A stretch of 64,000 nt of DNA from NCBI GenBank assembly GCA_900696485.1, contig CAADGG010000060.1, positions 113,345-177,344 of the forward strand, given 5' to 3'. The stretch is from an uncultured Pseudomonadota bacterium (GTDB taxonomy: Bacteria; Myxococcota_A; UBA9160; PR03). Positions 17,003 to 27,238 of the stretch are shown here, piece after piece. The notes beneath the pieces are model-generated. The model searched no databases. It was not told the DNA's origin and saw only the letters and a list, made by a program, of their open reading frames with translations. Position 1 is the stretch's first letter. Each line of letters opens with the position of its first letter. Position numbers and translations under genes: made by a program.

Positions 17003-18024
17003 GAGAACCCCTCCGCGCACGCCGCCACCGCGGCGGCGACGCGCTCGGCGCCACGCCCGTCGACGATGCGGGCGGCCCGCAGGGACAACACTTCACGCTG
17101 CGCCCGATCGGCGAGCAGCGCCCGCACCGCGGCTTCGAGCGCCGCGGGCGCCGTGGCGCACGCGGCGCCCAGATCGACCGCGAACGGCCGCGGCGCATGC
17201 GCCTGGAAGCGCGCCGAGACCTCGGCGTGCTCCGGCGTCGGATGCCAGAGCACGGAGGCGAGGCCGCTGGCCGCCGCTTCGAGGAAGAGGTTGCCGAAGC
17301 CGAACAGACCGAGATCCGCCTGTCGGAGCAGCGGAACGGGATCGACGAGATCCCGATGGATCACCACGCGCGGCAGATCGCCGCTGGCCTGCTCGATCGC
17401 CACGCGCGCCGCCGGTGCGACCAGGGGTCCCACGAGCACGTCGACGATCATGCGCTCTCCGAGCCCCCGCAGCGCGCGCAGCGCGCGAGCAGTGAGGCTT
17501 GCCGCATCGGCAGCACCGAACCCGATCAGCACGCGCGGAATCGAGGCCGGCCGTGATCGGAAGGGCGCATCGTCGCGCACCAGTCCTGCGCGCAGAACGG
17601 CGAAGCGCGGCCCGCGCAGGCAGCGGCCGCGTACCGGCACCGGCACCGGCCGGCACGCGCCAGAAACCGCATCGACCCAGAGGTCGAAGCCGCCCGGATC
17701 GGTGGCGGAAGCATCGAAGCCGATGAGCGATACGTCCGAAGCGACGAGCTCGGCGAGTGCAGCCGGTGCGGCAGGGCGAGTGTGGGGAAGGTCGATGACC
17801 GCGATCCGTGCTTTCTGCTCGGCACAGACGCGCGCGAACGAGCGGCCGGCCAGCGGTTCGACGTCGCTCCACGTGACTCCCGCACGGCGCACGGCGTCGA
17901 CGTCCTCGGCGAACAGGATCGAACGCAAGCCGTGCGAGCCGAGCGCGTCCGCAAGCGCCTGGGCGCGTGTTGCGTGTCCGGCGCCGACGGCGGCGTCGGC
18001 GTCGATCCAGAAGCAGGCTTTCAC
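16999..18024 (-). CDS. pseG: UDP-sugar hydrolase, PseG-like
   Basis: Removes UDP from the diacetamido sugar before condensation with phosphoenolpyruvate. About 341 residues, GT-B-like fold. Family features: the N-terminal FWIDADAAVGAGHATRAQAL (GxGHxxR motif; the His is proposed as catalytic) and the C-terminal LGLFGFGNLFLEAAASGL. GTG at 18024 overlaps the pseI stop by four bases. It sits between the synthase and the cytidylyltransferase, as in known pseudaminic or legionaminic acid operons. Confidence 0.83.
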   Translation of the reverse strand: MKACFWIDADAAVGAGHATRAQALADALGSHGLRSILFAEDVDAVRRAGVTWSDVEPLAGRSFARVCAEQKARIAVIDLPHTRPAAPAALAELVASDVSLIGFDASATDPGGFDLWVDAVSGACRPVPVPVRGRCLRGPRFAVLRAGLVRDDAPFRSRPASIPRVLIGFGAADAASLTARALRALRGLGERMIVDVLVGPLVAPAARVAIEQASGDLPRVVIHRDLVDPVPLLRQADLGLFGFGNLFLEAAASGLASVLWHPTPEHAEVSARFQAHAPRPFAVDLGAACATAPAALEAAVRALLADRAQREVLSLRAARIVDGRGAERVAAAVAACAEGFS

Positions 18025-19055
18025 GCGACGTCCGCCCAGGTGATCGGCTGGTCCTCGGCCACGTCGCGCACGAGACGCCGTCCGATCAGCTCCGACGTCT
18101 CGTCGGCCGGGACGCCGTCGGCAGGACGCACCAGCTTCCAGAGGAGCGGCGAGAGGACGGTTCCGGCGGCGAGCCCGCGCGCCGCATGCACCGAGCGACG
18201 GCCGAGCGCGCGCCCGTCCTTCTCGCACGGCGCGGGCGCCACGTTCCCGGTGCCGAGCGCCGCCTCGAGCGCGCGAACCGAACGGCCCAGCTCGGCGAAC
18301 TCTTCGAACGTCAGTGCGTAGCCGTGATCCGGCCCGGGAAGTCCTCGGTCGAAGGTGACGTGACGTTCGATGACGCACGCGCCGAGGGCCACGGCCGCGA
18401 GTGTCGCGGCGCCGCCCGGCGAGTGGTCCGAAAATCCCACCGGCACGGCGAACTGCCGCGCAAGCACGCCGAGGGAGCGGAGATTCATCTGCTCTGGTTG
18501 CGGCGGATAGGCCGCGACACAATGCAGGAGCGCGAGATCCACCTCGGCGACATCGCGGATCGCGGTGACTGCGGCGTGCACCTCGGCCAGTTCGGCGAGA
18601 CCCGTCGACAGGAGCAGGGGCCGTCCGAATCCGGCAACGTGTTGAAGCAGCGCGTGGTGCGTCAGATCTCCGGACGCGATCTTGAAGGCCGGAACCCCGA
18701 GCGCAGCGAGAAAGTCGGCACGCTCCTCGGAGAACGGCGTCGAGAGGAACTCGATTCCGTACGCGTGCGCCGCCTCGCGCAGCGGCCGGTGCCACTCATC
18801 GGGCAATGCGAGCCGCTCCAGCTGCGCGAAAGACGGCTCTCCGCGGCGCGACAGGCCCGCCGCGGTAAACGACTGGAACTTGACTGCATCCGCGCCGGCA
18901 TCGGCTGCCGCGCGGACGAGTTCGACGGCGCGGTGGCGGTCTCCGTCGTGATTGCTGCCGATCTCGGCGATCAGGTAGACCGGTTGCCCGGTCCCCACCG
19001 TCCGCTCGCCGATCTGGAACGTCTCCAGCTCGACCCCGCTGGTGGGCAATCTCAT
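18021..19055 (-). CDS. pseI: Nonulosonic acid synthase, PseI/NeuB family
   Basis: Condenses a 6-deoxy-diacetamido hexose (or ManNAc) with phosphoenolpyruvate. About 344 residues. The N-terminal TIM barrel carries YLIAEIGSNHDGD, ADAVKFQSF, EFLSTPFSE, FKIASGD and PVGFSDHSPGG; the C-terminal SAF (antifreeze-like) domain includes RSVHAARGLAAGTVLSP. ATG at 19055 has AGGAGGAAC upstream and is preferred to the GTG at 19166. Pseudaminic versus legionaminic product is not settled by sequence alone; the PseB/PseC pair next door favours pseudaminic-type. First gene of the minus-strand operon. Confidence 0.9.
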   Translation of the reverse strand: MRLPTSGVELETFQIGERTVGTGQPVYLIAEIGSNHDGDRHRAVELVRAAADAGADAVKFQSFTAAGLSRRGEPSFAQLERLALPDEWHRPLREAAHAYGIEFLSTPFSEERADFLAALGVPAFKIASGDLTHHALLQHVAGFGRPLLLSTGLAELAEVHAAVTAIRDVAEVDLALLHCVAAYPPQPEQMNLRSLGVLARQFAVPVGFSDHSPGGAATLAAVALGACVIERHVTFDRGLPGPDHGYALTFEEFAELGRSVRALEAALGTGNVAPAPCEKDGRALGRRSVHAARGLAAGTVLSPLLWKLVRPADGVPADETSELIGRRLVRDVAEDQPITWADVA

Positions 19056-19297
19056 CCTCGTTCCTCCTGCGAGACGTTGCAGATCGAAATCCGGCATCTC
19101 CGGCAGCAACGACGTCCGACCAGATCCCCCGTTCGTCGCGTCGTTCGGAGCTTCTGCCTCCGGCACGCGGACGATTGCAAGGCGCGTGCCGCGCGGCAGC
19201 GCGATGACGCCGCCGTCGAGCCATGCGCCGATCAGATCGGCGACCCCGAGCCGCCTCCCGGCGCTCCGGGTGCGCCGCGGCGGAGCCCGATCGGGTC

Positions 19298-19390
19298 ATG
19301 TGGGTCTGTGTCGGAGGCGAGAACTCGCCGGGACTCTCCGACGACGAACTCGCCTTCTACGACGCGCTCGAGACCAACGACAGCACCTGA
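19298..19390 (+). pseudogene. Possible 3' remnant of a type I restriction enzyme hsdR gene
   Basis: A 30-codon frame ending GLSDDELAFYDALETNDST resembles part of the C-terminal helical region of type I restriction endonuclease R subunits, where a DDELAFYDAL stretch is common. There is no upstream helicase or nuclease part and no hsdM or hsdS nearby. The remainder of the 19056-19495 spacer shows no other recognisable gene. The match is short, so this could be chance. Confidence 0.35.
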
Positions 19391-19495
19391 ACGGCGTTCC
19401 GAGAGTCCCTCTGTCCGGCGGACTTCGTGATAGGATGCCGGCGGATTTCTGCCAGCACAGGCAGTGAAGAACATGACGGCGGAGGAGAAGGCTCG

Positions 19496-19957
19496 ATGCA
19501 TCAGGCGCGGTCCGGGTCGCTTGCGCTCGTTCTCGTCGTGACGGTCACGGCGTCTGCCTGTACGTATCACAACGCCCGTCTCGACTTCCGGCAGCTCGAG
19601 CAGTCCGGTGTCTACATCGCCGCGGATCCGGATCTCGATGAGGAAGCTCGCTCGTTCGGCGAAGTCGAGATCAACAAGCGCTTCTTCTACTTCGCTTCGT
19701 GCAGTTCCGTGGCCGGTGCCGCCGTCCTCCGCCTCCAGGAGGAGGCTTCTCGGCGCGGCGGCAATCTGGTCTCCGGCGTGGAGTTCCAGAACCGGAACGA
19801 GTGGACGACGAACCCGAAGTGTCGCCGCAATCTCAACTGGGCTTGGCTCGTCCTCCCGATCCTCCTTCCCGTGCCGCAATCGGTGCGGATCCGCGGGGAA
19901 GCCATCTTCGACCCCGGGTTCGCAGGCTCCGCTCCCAGCTCCCAGCTCGAGCCCTGA
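19496..19957 (+). CDS. Predicted lipoprotein of unknown function
   Basis: About 153 residues. A lipoprotein signal peptide ends in the lipobox TASAC (Cys about residue 22). The mature part contains FYFASCSSVAGAAVLRLQEE and RGGNLVSGVEFQNRNE, a pattern seen in small envelope lipoproteins with an alpha/beta domain. The end is hydrophobic (LNWAWLVLPILLPVP). ATG at 19496 is preceded by GGAGGAGAAGG. Family not recognised. Confidence 0.7.
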   Translation: MHQARSGSLALVLVVTVTASACTYHNARLDFRQLEQSGVYIAADPDLDEEARSFGEVEINKRFFYFASCSSVAGAAVLRLQEEASRRGGNLVSGVEFQNRNEWTTNPKCRRNLNWAWLVLPILLPVPQSVRIRGEAIFDPGFAGSAPSSQLEP

Positions 19958-20184
19958 GCTGTCGGGGCCATCCGAGCCTGAGACGACCGACCGACGATCG
20001 GCCCTCATCGAGCTGAGCTGGCATCGTGATCTCGTAGACCGGGCGCTCGAGAGCTTTTGCAGCGAGACCGGGAATGCCGAGACCGCCGTCGTCTGGGCCC
20101 GATCGTCGTCGAGCGGCGCACCGCGGAGGCACGCATGCCGGCCTCGCCAGCCCGGGTGATTCCGGAGACGCCTGGCGCCGGCCG

Positions 20185-21588
20185 CTACGCGCCGGTGCCC
20201 CTGAAGACCGCCGGGATGGTTCGCAGCAGGACGCGCAGGTCGAGGCCGATCGACCAGGAATCGATGTAGTCGAGGTCGAGCTTCACCCATTGGTCGAAGC
20301 CGATGCCGTTGCGGCCGCTCACCTGCCACAGGCACGTGATCCCGGGACGCATCGAGAGGCGGCGGCGGTCGGACGTGGCGTAGCAGTCGACCTCGGACGG
20401 GATCGGCGGCCGCGGGCCGACGAGGCTCATGTCCCCGCGGAACACGTTCCAGAGCTGCGGCAGTTCATCGATGCTGAAGCGGCGCAGGATCCGGCCCACG
20501 CGCGTGATCCGGGGATCGTTCTTGATCTTGAAGACGGGCCCGTCCATCTCGTTGAGTTCGAGCAGCTCGGCGCGCCGGGCCTCGGCGTCGTGGACCATGG
20601 TCCGGAGCTTCAGCATCTGGAGCGGCCGCCCGTAGAGGCCACAACGGACCTGCCGGAACAGCACCGGGCCCGGGGACGAGGCCTTGATCGCGATCGCCGC
20701 GATGCCGATCAGCGGGCTGGTGAGCGCCAGCAGGATCCCGGACACCGCGATGTCGATGCCCCGCTTGATCGCGAGTTCGAGGCGGCTGTGATGGACCGTC
20801 GCAAACGACAGGGCCGTGTTGCCGCCGAAGCGCGAGACCTGCGGCGGCGGCAGGTAGTCGCCGAAGAGGTCCGACAGCACGGTGATCGGGACGCCCGACT
20901 CGGCGCACACGGCGACCACGGGACCGAGCGACGCGAGCATCGAGCGCGGGCACGCGACGACCACCTCGTCGATCACCTTTTCCCGCAGCAGGCGCGGCAG
21001 GTCCATCAGCTTGTGGACCTTCTCCGGGTCGACTCCCGGCGCGATCGCGGCGTCGCTTTCATCCAGATAGCCGACGACGTGCAGGCCCCACTGCCGATTC
21101 TGCTCGAGAACCGCGCGCGCGCTGGCAGCCCGCGGCCCGGTACCGACGATCAGGACGTAGCGCGTGTTGTGCCCCGACTCGCGCAGGATGCGCAGAGCCA
21201 GCAGGGCCCCCGCCCGCAGCGTGCCGATCACGGCGAGTTGGGCGCCGCCCAGCACGATCGGGAAGAGGGGATCCACCGGCGCCCGTACGACGAGGGCCAG
21301 CCCGGTCATCAGCAGCGTCACCAGCGCGGTGGCGCCGGTGAAGCGGGCGAGATAGGTGAGAATCGACTGACGGCGCTGCGACCGGTACAGGCCGAGGGTT
21401 TCGAGCGTGATCGGGAGCGCGAGCGTCGCGAACAGCCCGAACGCGAACAGGCCTGGTAGCGATGCCGGCTCGAGCGGGCCGCTCAGCGACGGCGCGAACG
21501 ACAGCAGCAGGACGAAAAGGATCGCTCCGGAGGCTCCATCGATGAAGACGGCGATCTTGTGGAACAGCAGCCGATGCGAACGCAGCAC
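20185..21588 (-). CDS. Undecaprenyl-phosphate sugar phosphotransferase (WcaJ/ExoY family)
   Basis: Membrane enzyme that loads the first sugar phosphate onto undecaprenyl phosphate for an exopolysaccharide or O-antigen. About 467 residues: four or five N-terminal membrane helices, a nucleotide-fold middle (RYVLIVGTGPRAASAR), then the catalytic bacterial sugar transferase domain with KRGIDIAVSGILLAL, FRQVRCGLYGRPLQMLKLRT, RFSIDELPQLWNVFRGDMSL and VGPRPPIPSEV. GTG at 21588 has GAGGAA upstream and places the first helix near the N-terminus. The rest of a polysaccharide cluster is not in the window. Confidence 0.88.
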   Translation of the reverse strand: MLRSHRLLFHKIAVFIDGASGAILFVLLLSFAPSLSGPLEPASLPGLFAFGLFATLALPITLETLGLYRSQRRQSILTYLARFTGATALVTLLMTGLALVVRAPVDPLFPIVLGGAQLAVIGTLRAGALLALRILRESGHNTRYVLIVGTGPRAASARAVLEQNRQWGLHVVGYLDESDAAIAPGVDPEKVHKLMDLPRLLREKVIDEVVVACPRSMLASLGPVVAVCAESGVPITVLSDLFGDYLPPPQVSRFGGNTALSFATVHHSRLELAIKRGIDIAVSGILLALTSPLIGIAAIAIKASSPGPVLFRQVRCGLYGRPLQMLKLRTMVHDAEARRAELLELNEMDGPVFKIKNDPRITRVGRILRRFSIDELPQLWNVFRGDMSLVGPRPPIPSEVDCYATSDRRRLSMRPGITCLWQVSGRNGIGFDQWVKLDLDYIDSWSIGLDLRVLLRTIPAVFRGTGA

Positions 21589-21917
21589 AGCATTTTCCTC
21601 GCCGATCCAGCCGCCCCCCAACGAGCCGGATCTGGCATTCAAGAGTCCGAGTCTAGCCAGACCAACCAGACAGCCACGGCCAGACAGCCAGGAAGACAAC
21701 CGTTCGATTCCCACCGGCCGCCGACCCAGCCGAGACTCGCGGCGGCAGGGACCTCACGCCGGTCACCCTGTATGTGTCCGGAAGTGAGGAATCGGTGTTC
21801 CCAAATAATGACGCCGAGCGGCATTTTTCACGACTCGCCCCTCGGGGGTGGGCACGGCGGGCTCTCGGGGCTCTAGAGCGTGCGAAATCCACACGCGACC
21901 GGCCGGGGGGGGGCGGA

Positions 21918-22538
21918 TCAGGCCGGCTTCGTCGCTTTGATCGGCGTCGCCTTGAGCTTCGCCTTGCCGTTCTCGACGACGACGCGGAAGCGCACATCGT
22001 CGCAGCCGAAGCGCTGCTGGATGGCCGCTCGCTGCCGGTCGACGAGCCGGTCGAGCTTGGCGCGGGTCAGTCCCTGCGGGTCTTCGCCGCATTCCCGCCG
22101 TGCCTGGGAGTAGGCTTCGAACAGGTCGGTCCCGCCGCCGGTGGTCTCGTTGTCCGGTTCCGCCCGGCGCCCGGCCGTTCCGGCCGGCGCCTCGCCATCG
22201 CCCCCCCGTTCCCGCTCGTGGAGCTTGGCCTTGAACAGGTGGAGCTTGTAGGTGCCTTCCTCGATCTGCTTGAGGATGGCATCCCACTGCCGTCGCAGCG
22301 CGAAGTAGCGTGCGGCCATGGTGTTGAACTTGAAACGCTGGGCCGTGTTCGCGATGCCGGTGTTCGAGTAGCGCGTGACGAGCTTCTGGACCTCTCCGCG
22401 CAGCATCACCGGCTCGCGCGGACGGCTGCCGGTGAAGTAGAGGTTGTACTCGAATTTCAGCTGCTTGATCTTGTTGTCGAGGGCGACGAGCTCCTCGGCG
22501 ATCATTTCCGTCGTCTGGTTCGGAGGCGGGCTCGGCAC
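21918..22538 (-). CDS. MXAN_5187 C-terminal domain-like protein
   Basis: About 206 residues, hydrophilic and largely helical. IAEELVALDNKIKQLKFEYN, REPVMLRGEVQKLVTRYSN and FKFNTMAARYFALRRQWD resemble the C-terminal domain of the Myxococcus MXAN_5187 family; function unknown. A low-complexity linker precedes a C-terminal part with CDDVRFRVVVENGKAKLKAT. GTG at 22538 is the first start; ATG at 22502 (MIAEEL) is an alternative. It lies divergent from nagA. The family link is from memory of the pattern and is moderate. Confidence 0.55.
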   Translation of the reverse strand: MPSPPPNQTTEMIAEELVALDNKIKQLKFEYNLYFTGSRPREPVMLRGEVQKLVTRYSNTGIANTAQRFKFNTMAARYFALRRQWDAILKQIEEGTYKLHLFKAKLHERERGGDGEAPAGTAGRRAEPDNETTGGGTDLFEAYSQARRECGEDPQGLTRAKLDRLVDRQRAAIQQRFGCDDVRFRVVVENGKAKLKATPIKATKPA

Positions 22539-22594
22539 CCGGGTCGGATCGGAGCTCCGGTCGCGCTGCTTGAGACGTCGCTACGCTGCCCCGC

Positions 22595-23833
22595 GTGCCG
22601 GGTCGCGTTCTCCTCACTGACGCCTTGCTGCTCGATCCCGAGGCCGACGCGCCGGCCCGGGGCTCGCTGCTTCTCGAGGGCGGGCGGATCGCCGCCCGGC
22701 TTCCTGCGGGGACGGTGGCTCCCGAAGGCGTGCGGTCGCTGTCGGTTGCGGGCCTGCCGGTGAGCCCGGGCCTCCTGGATCTCCACGATCACGGGGACCT
22801 CGTGCTGCGCCCGGCTGCCGACGCTGTCCTGGCCATGCGTCAAGGATCTGCGTCAAAGGCGCGTCATGGCGTCACCGGTTTCCTCCCGACGACGCTCGCG
22901 TGGCCGGGTCCCGAGCTGCTGGAACGCGTCGGCGAGATCGCGCAGGCAATCGGCGGGGTCGGTACCGCCGAGGCCTCCTGGCCCGGCGCGGTCCCGCTCG
23001 GGATCCATCTCGAAGGCCCGTGGATTCGCGCCGAAGCGGCAGGCGCACAGCCCGCGCGCGGCATCAGGCCGTATGACGCCGTCGAAGGCCAGGCCCTCTT
23101 CGAACGTGCTGCCGGCGCCGTTCGGATGGTGACGTTGGCGCCGGAAATCCCGGGCGCCGAGGCGCTGCTCCGGGAGTTGGCCCGCCGCGGCGTCGTCAGT
23201 GCGATCGGCCACACGCTCGCGGGCCCGGAGGACGTCGAGCGCGCGGTCGGCGAAGGGGCGCGTCATGTGACGCACCTGTTCAACGCCATGGGGCCCCTGC
23301 ACCAGCGCGGACCCGGCGCGGCCGCCGGCCTGCTCGCCGAGGAACGGCTCAGCTGCGACGTGATCGCCGATGGCGCCCATGTGCACCCGGCCTGGCTGCG
23401 TATCGCCGCGCGCGTGAAAGGCGAGCAACTGTTGCTGATCACGGATCGCATCGAGCCGCCGGCTGGCATGGCGGTCCCGCTCGAGGACGCCTCCCTCGCG
23501 TGGCCCGGGACGGCGAGCATCCACAGCGACGGCATCGCCTGGCGGCTGCCCGACGGTCGGCTCGCCGGGAGTCGCCTGACGCTCGCGGAGGCGATCCGGA
23601 ACTGCGTGCGTTGGCGCGTCATGACGCGGCTCGAAGCCGTGCGGGCCTGCACGCTGGCCCCGGCGCGTCTGCTTGGCATCGAGGCGCGGCGCGGGACGCT
23701 CCGTCCGGGTGCCCGCGCGGACCTCGTGCTGTGGTCGGACGCCGGGGAGGTCCTGGCGACGTGGGTGGGCGGCCGGCTGGTCGCCTCGGCGCCGGTCGCG
23801 CCGGCTGCGGTCACCGCGCTCGCCGGCGGCTAG
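22595..23833 (+). CDS. nagA: N-acetylglucosamine-6-phosphate deacetylase
   Basis: Amidohydrolase-superfamily enzyme converting GlcNAc-6-phosphate to glucosamine-6-phosphate and acetate. About 412 residues. Metal and catalytic residues are in place: DLHDHGD near residue 62, GIHLEGPWI (Glu ligand), AIGHTLA and VTHLFNAMGPLHQRGPG (His ligands), and the catalytic Asp in LLITDRIEPPAG. The VTGFLPTT motif is also present. Starts at GTG 22595. No nagB or transporter beside it; recycling of aminosugars from wall or envelope polymers is the likely role. Confidence 0.88.
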   Translation: MPGRVLLTDALLLDPEADAPARGSLLLEGGRIAARLPAGTVAPEGVRSLSVAGLPVSPGLLDLHDHGDLVLRPAADAVLAMRQGSASKARHGVTGFLPTTLAWPGPELLERVGEIAQAIGGVGTAEASWPGAVPLGIHLEGPWIRAEAAGAQPARGIRPYDAVEGQALFERAAGAVRMVTLAPEIPGAEALLRELARRGVVSAIGHTLAGPEDVERAVGEGARHVTHLFNAMGPLHQRGPGAAAGLLAEERLSCDVIADGAHVHPAWLRIAARVKGEQLLLITDRIEPPAGMAVPLEDASLAWPGTASIHSDGIAWRLPDGRLAGSRLTLAEAIRNCVRWRVMTRLEAVRACTLAPARLLGIEARRGTLRPGARADLVLWSDAGEVLATWVGGRLVASAPVAPAAVTALAGG

Positions 23834-23886
23834 GCAGGGCCCGCGCCCGGGCTGCGCGGGGGCGGGATTCTCGACCCGGGACCCCC

Positions 23887-23910
23887 GGCGGACCGGCGTG
23901 CCGGTCCGCC
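23887..23910. terminator. Hairpin between convergent nagA and bioD
   Basis: GGCGGACCGG and CCGGTCCGCC are perfect 10-base arms separated by CGTG. The hairpin lies in the 84-base gap between two converging genes, so a bidirectional transcription stop is the natural reading. There is no T run on either side, so it is not a textbook intrinsic terminator. Confidence 0.5.
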
Positions 23911-23917
23911 GCCGCTG

Positions 23918-25858
<1,941 letters not shown>

Positions 25859-25872
<14 letters not shown>

Positions 25873-25902
25873 CGAACCCGACCCCTTTCTTGACGTTTTT
25901 GA
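25859..25902 (+). repeat. Dispersed repeat copy 1, left of bioB
   Basis: A 44-base unit beginning AAAAGTTGACGCAACGAA and ending TTTCTTGACGTTTTTGA. It is a perfect inverted match to 27065-27108; bioB lies between them. A weaker match continues inward (TTTCGGG) almost to the bioB stop. Its reverse strand encodes the start codon used for bioF. Confidence 0.9.
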
Positions 25903-25927
25903 GCTTTCGGGACGGGAGGGGAGGGGA

Positions 25928-27046
25928 TCAGGGGTGGGCGGGGAGCTTGGCGACGCGGCGGGTGGGGGCGGCGATGTCGGGTTTGAGGATCTGGCCGTCG
26001 GCGCCGGCGAGCCGGAAGGCGCGGGCGTCGGCGGCGCGCCGCTCGTCATAGAGGGGGTTGCCGTCCACTTCGAAGCCGGCGTCGGCGATCATCCGGTACG
26101 TCTCTTCGACGGCGTCGCCGCGGGTCGTCAGGTAGCCCTCGACGAACAGCGAGTTGGCCGGCCAGAACAGCAACGGGCCGAGTGTCCGCAGATGGCCTTC
26201 GCGGCCGCCGGCGGCGCGGATCTCCGCGCTGGGATTCACGAGTCGCATCAGCGCCAGCGCGCGCAGACAGCGCTCCGGCGTCAGCGTGCCGTCGTCGAAG
26301 ACCGGGTTGCCGTCGATCGGCACCAGGAAGTTCACCGGGATCGACGGCACTTCGAGCTCGCGCAACGTGAAGGCGACGTCGAGCACGTCGTCGGTCGTCT
26401 CGCCCATGCCGAGGATGAAGCCGCTGCACGAAGCGATGCCGCTCTTCTTCGCTGCGGTCAGCGTGCGGACGCGATCGGCCCACGTGTGGGTGGAGCAGAT
26501 CTCCGGGTAGCGTCGCTCGCTGGTGTTGAGATTGTGATTGAGCCGGTCGAGGCCGGCGTCGGCCAGGATCCGGGCCTTCTCCTCGTCCACCAGACCGACC
26601 GAGACGCACACGCCGATCGGGAAGCGTGCCTTCACCTCGCGCACGATGTCCGCCAGCTCGTGCGTGCGCTCGAGGCTCGGACCGCGGCCCGACAGGACCA
26701 TGCAGTAGCGCGTGGCGCCGGCCTGCGCCGCGCGCTCGGCTTCGGCGAGGATCTCCGCACGGGGCTTCATCGGGTACTTGCGGATCGCTGCCGCCGAATC
26801 CCGCGCCTGCGGGCAGTAGCCGCAGTCCTCCGGGCACAGCCCGTTCTGCACGTTGTTCAGCATCTGCACCTGCACGCGGCGTCCGAACGCGCGCTCGCGC
26901 GGCAGGTAGGCCGCGTGCAGCAGCGGCAGCAACGCCACATCCTCGCCATCGAGGATCCAGCGTGCGTCCTCCCGCGACGGCGCCTCCCCCCGCAACGCCC
27001 GCTCCGCCAACCCCGAGTACCGCTCGAACACCCGCACCTCCCCCAC
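25928..27046 (-). CDS. bioB: Biotin synthase BioB
   Basis: Radical-SAM enzyme inserting sulfur into dethiobiotin. About 372 residues. The radical-SAM cluster motif CPEDCGYCPQ follows NNVQNGLC; other family stretches are YCMVLSGRGPS, GLDRLNHNLNTSERRYPEI, CSGFILGMGETTDD and VNFLVPIDGNP. Starts with GTG at 27046. It is tightly bracketed by inverted repeats: the outer 44 bases are identical and the imperfect match continues to within about 15 bases of both ends of the gene. Upstream of bioF in the same direction. Confidence 0.95.
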   Translation of the reverse strand: MGEVRVFERYSGLAERALRGEAPSREDARWILDGEDVALLPLLHAAYLPRERAFGRRVQVQMLNNVQNGLCPEDCGYCPQARDSAAAIRKYPMKPRAEILAEAERAAQAGATRYCMVLSGRGPSLERTHELADIVREVKARFPIGVCVSVGLVDEEKARILADAGLDRLNHNLNTSERRYPEICSTHTWADRVRTLTAAKKSGIASCSGFILGMGETTDDVLDVAFTLRELEVPSIPVNFLVPIDGNPVFDDGTLTPERCLRALALMRLVNPSAEIRAAGGREGHLRTLGPLLFWPANSLFVEGYLTTRGDAVEETYRMIADAGFEVDGNPLYDERRAADARAFRLAGADGQILKPDIAAPTRRVAKLPAHP

Positions 27047-27064
27047 CCGCCCCGCCCCGAAACG

Positions 27065-27108
27065 TCAAAAACGTCAAGAAAGGGGTCGGGTTCGTTGCGT
27101 CAACTTTT
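27065..27108 (-). repeat. Dispersed repeat copy 2, right of bioB
   Basis: Exact reverse complement of 25859-25902. Together they form a 44-base perfect inverted pair flanking bioB at a distance of about 1.2 kb. This copy lies in the bioB/radA divergent spacer and may sit within the bioB leader. Confidence 0.9.
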
Positions 27109-27238
27109 CCCGAGCGCTCGTCCGCCCGCTCAGAGGCTCCAGGCTCGGCCCGTCCGGAGGAACGCTCTCCCACCACCGCGTCGCTGTCAACCACGAGCCA
27201 CAGCACCGGTTGACGGAGTTCGCGGCTAGCTTCCCGCC

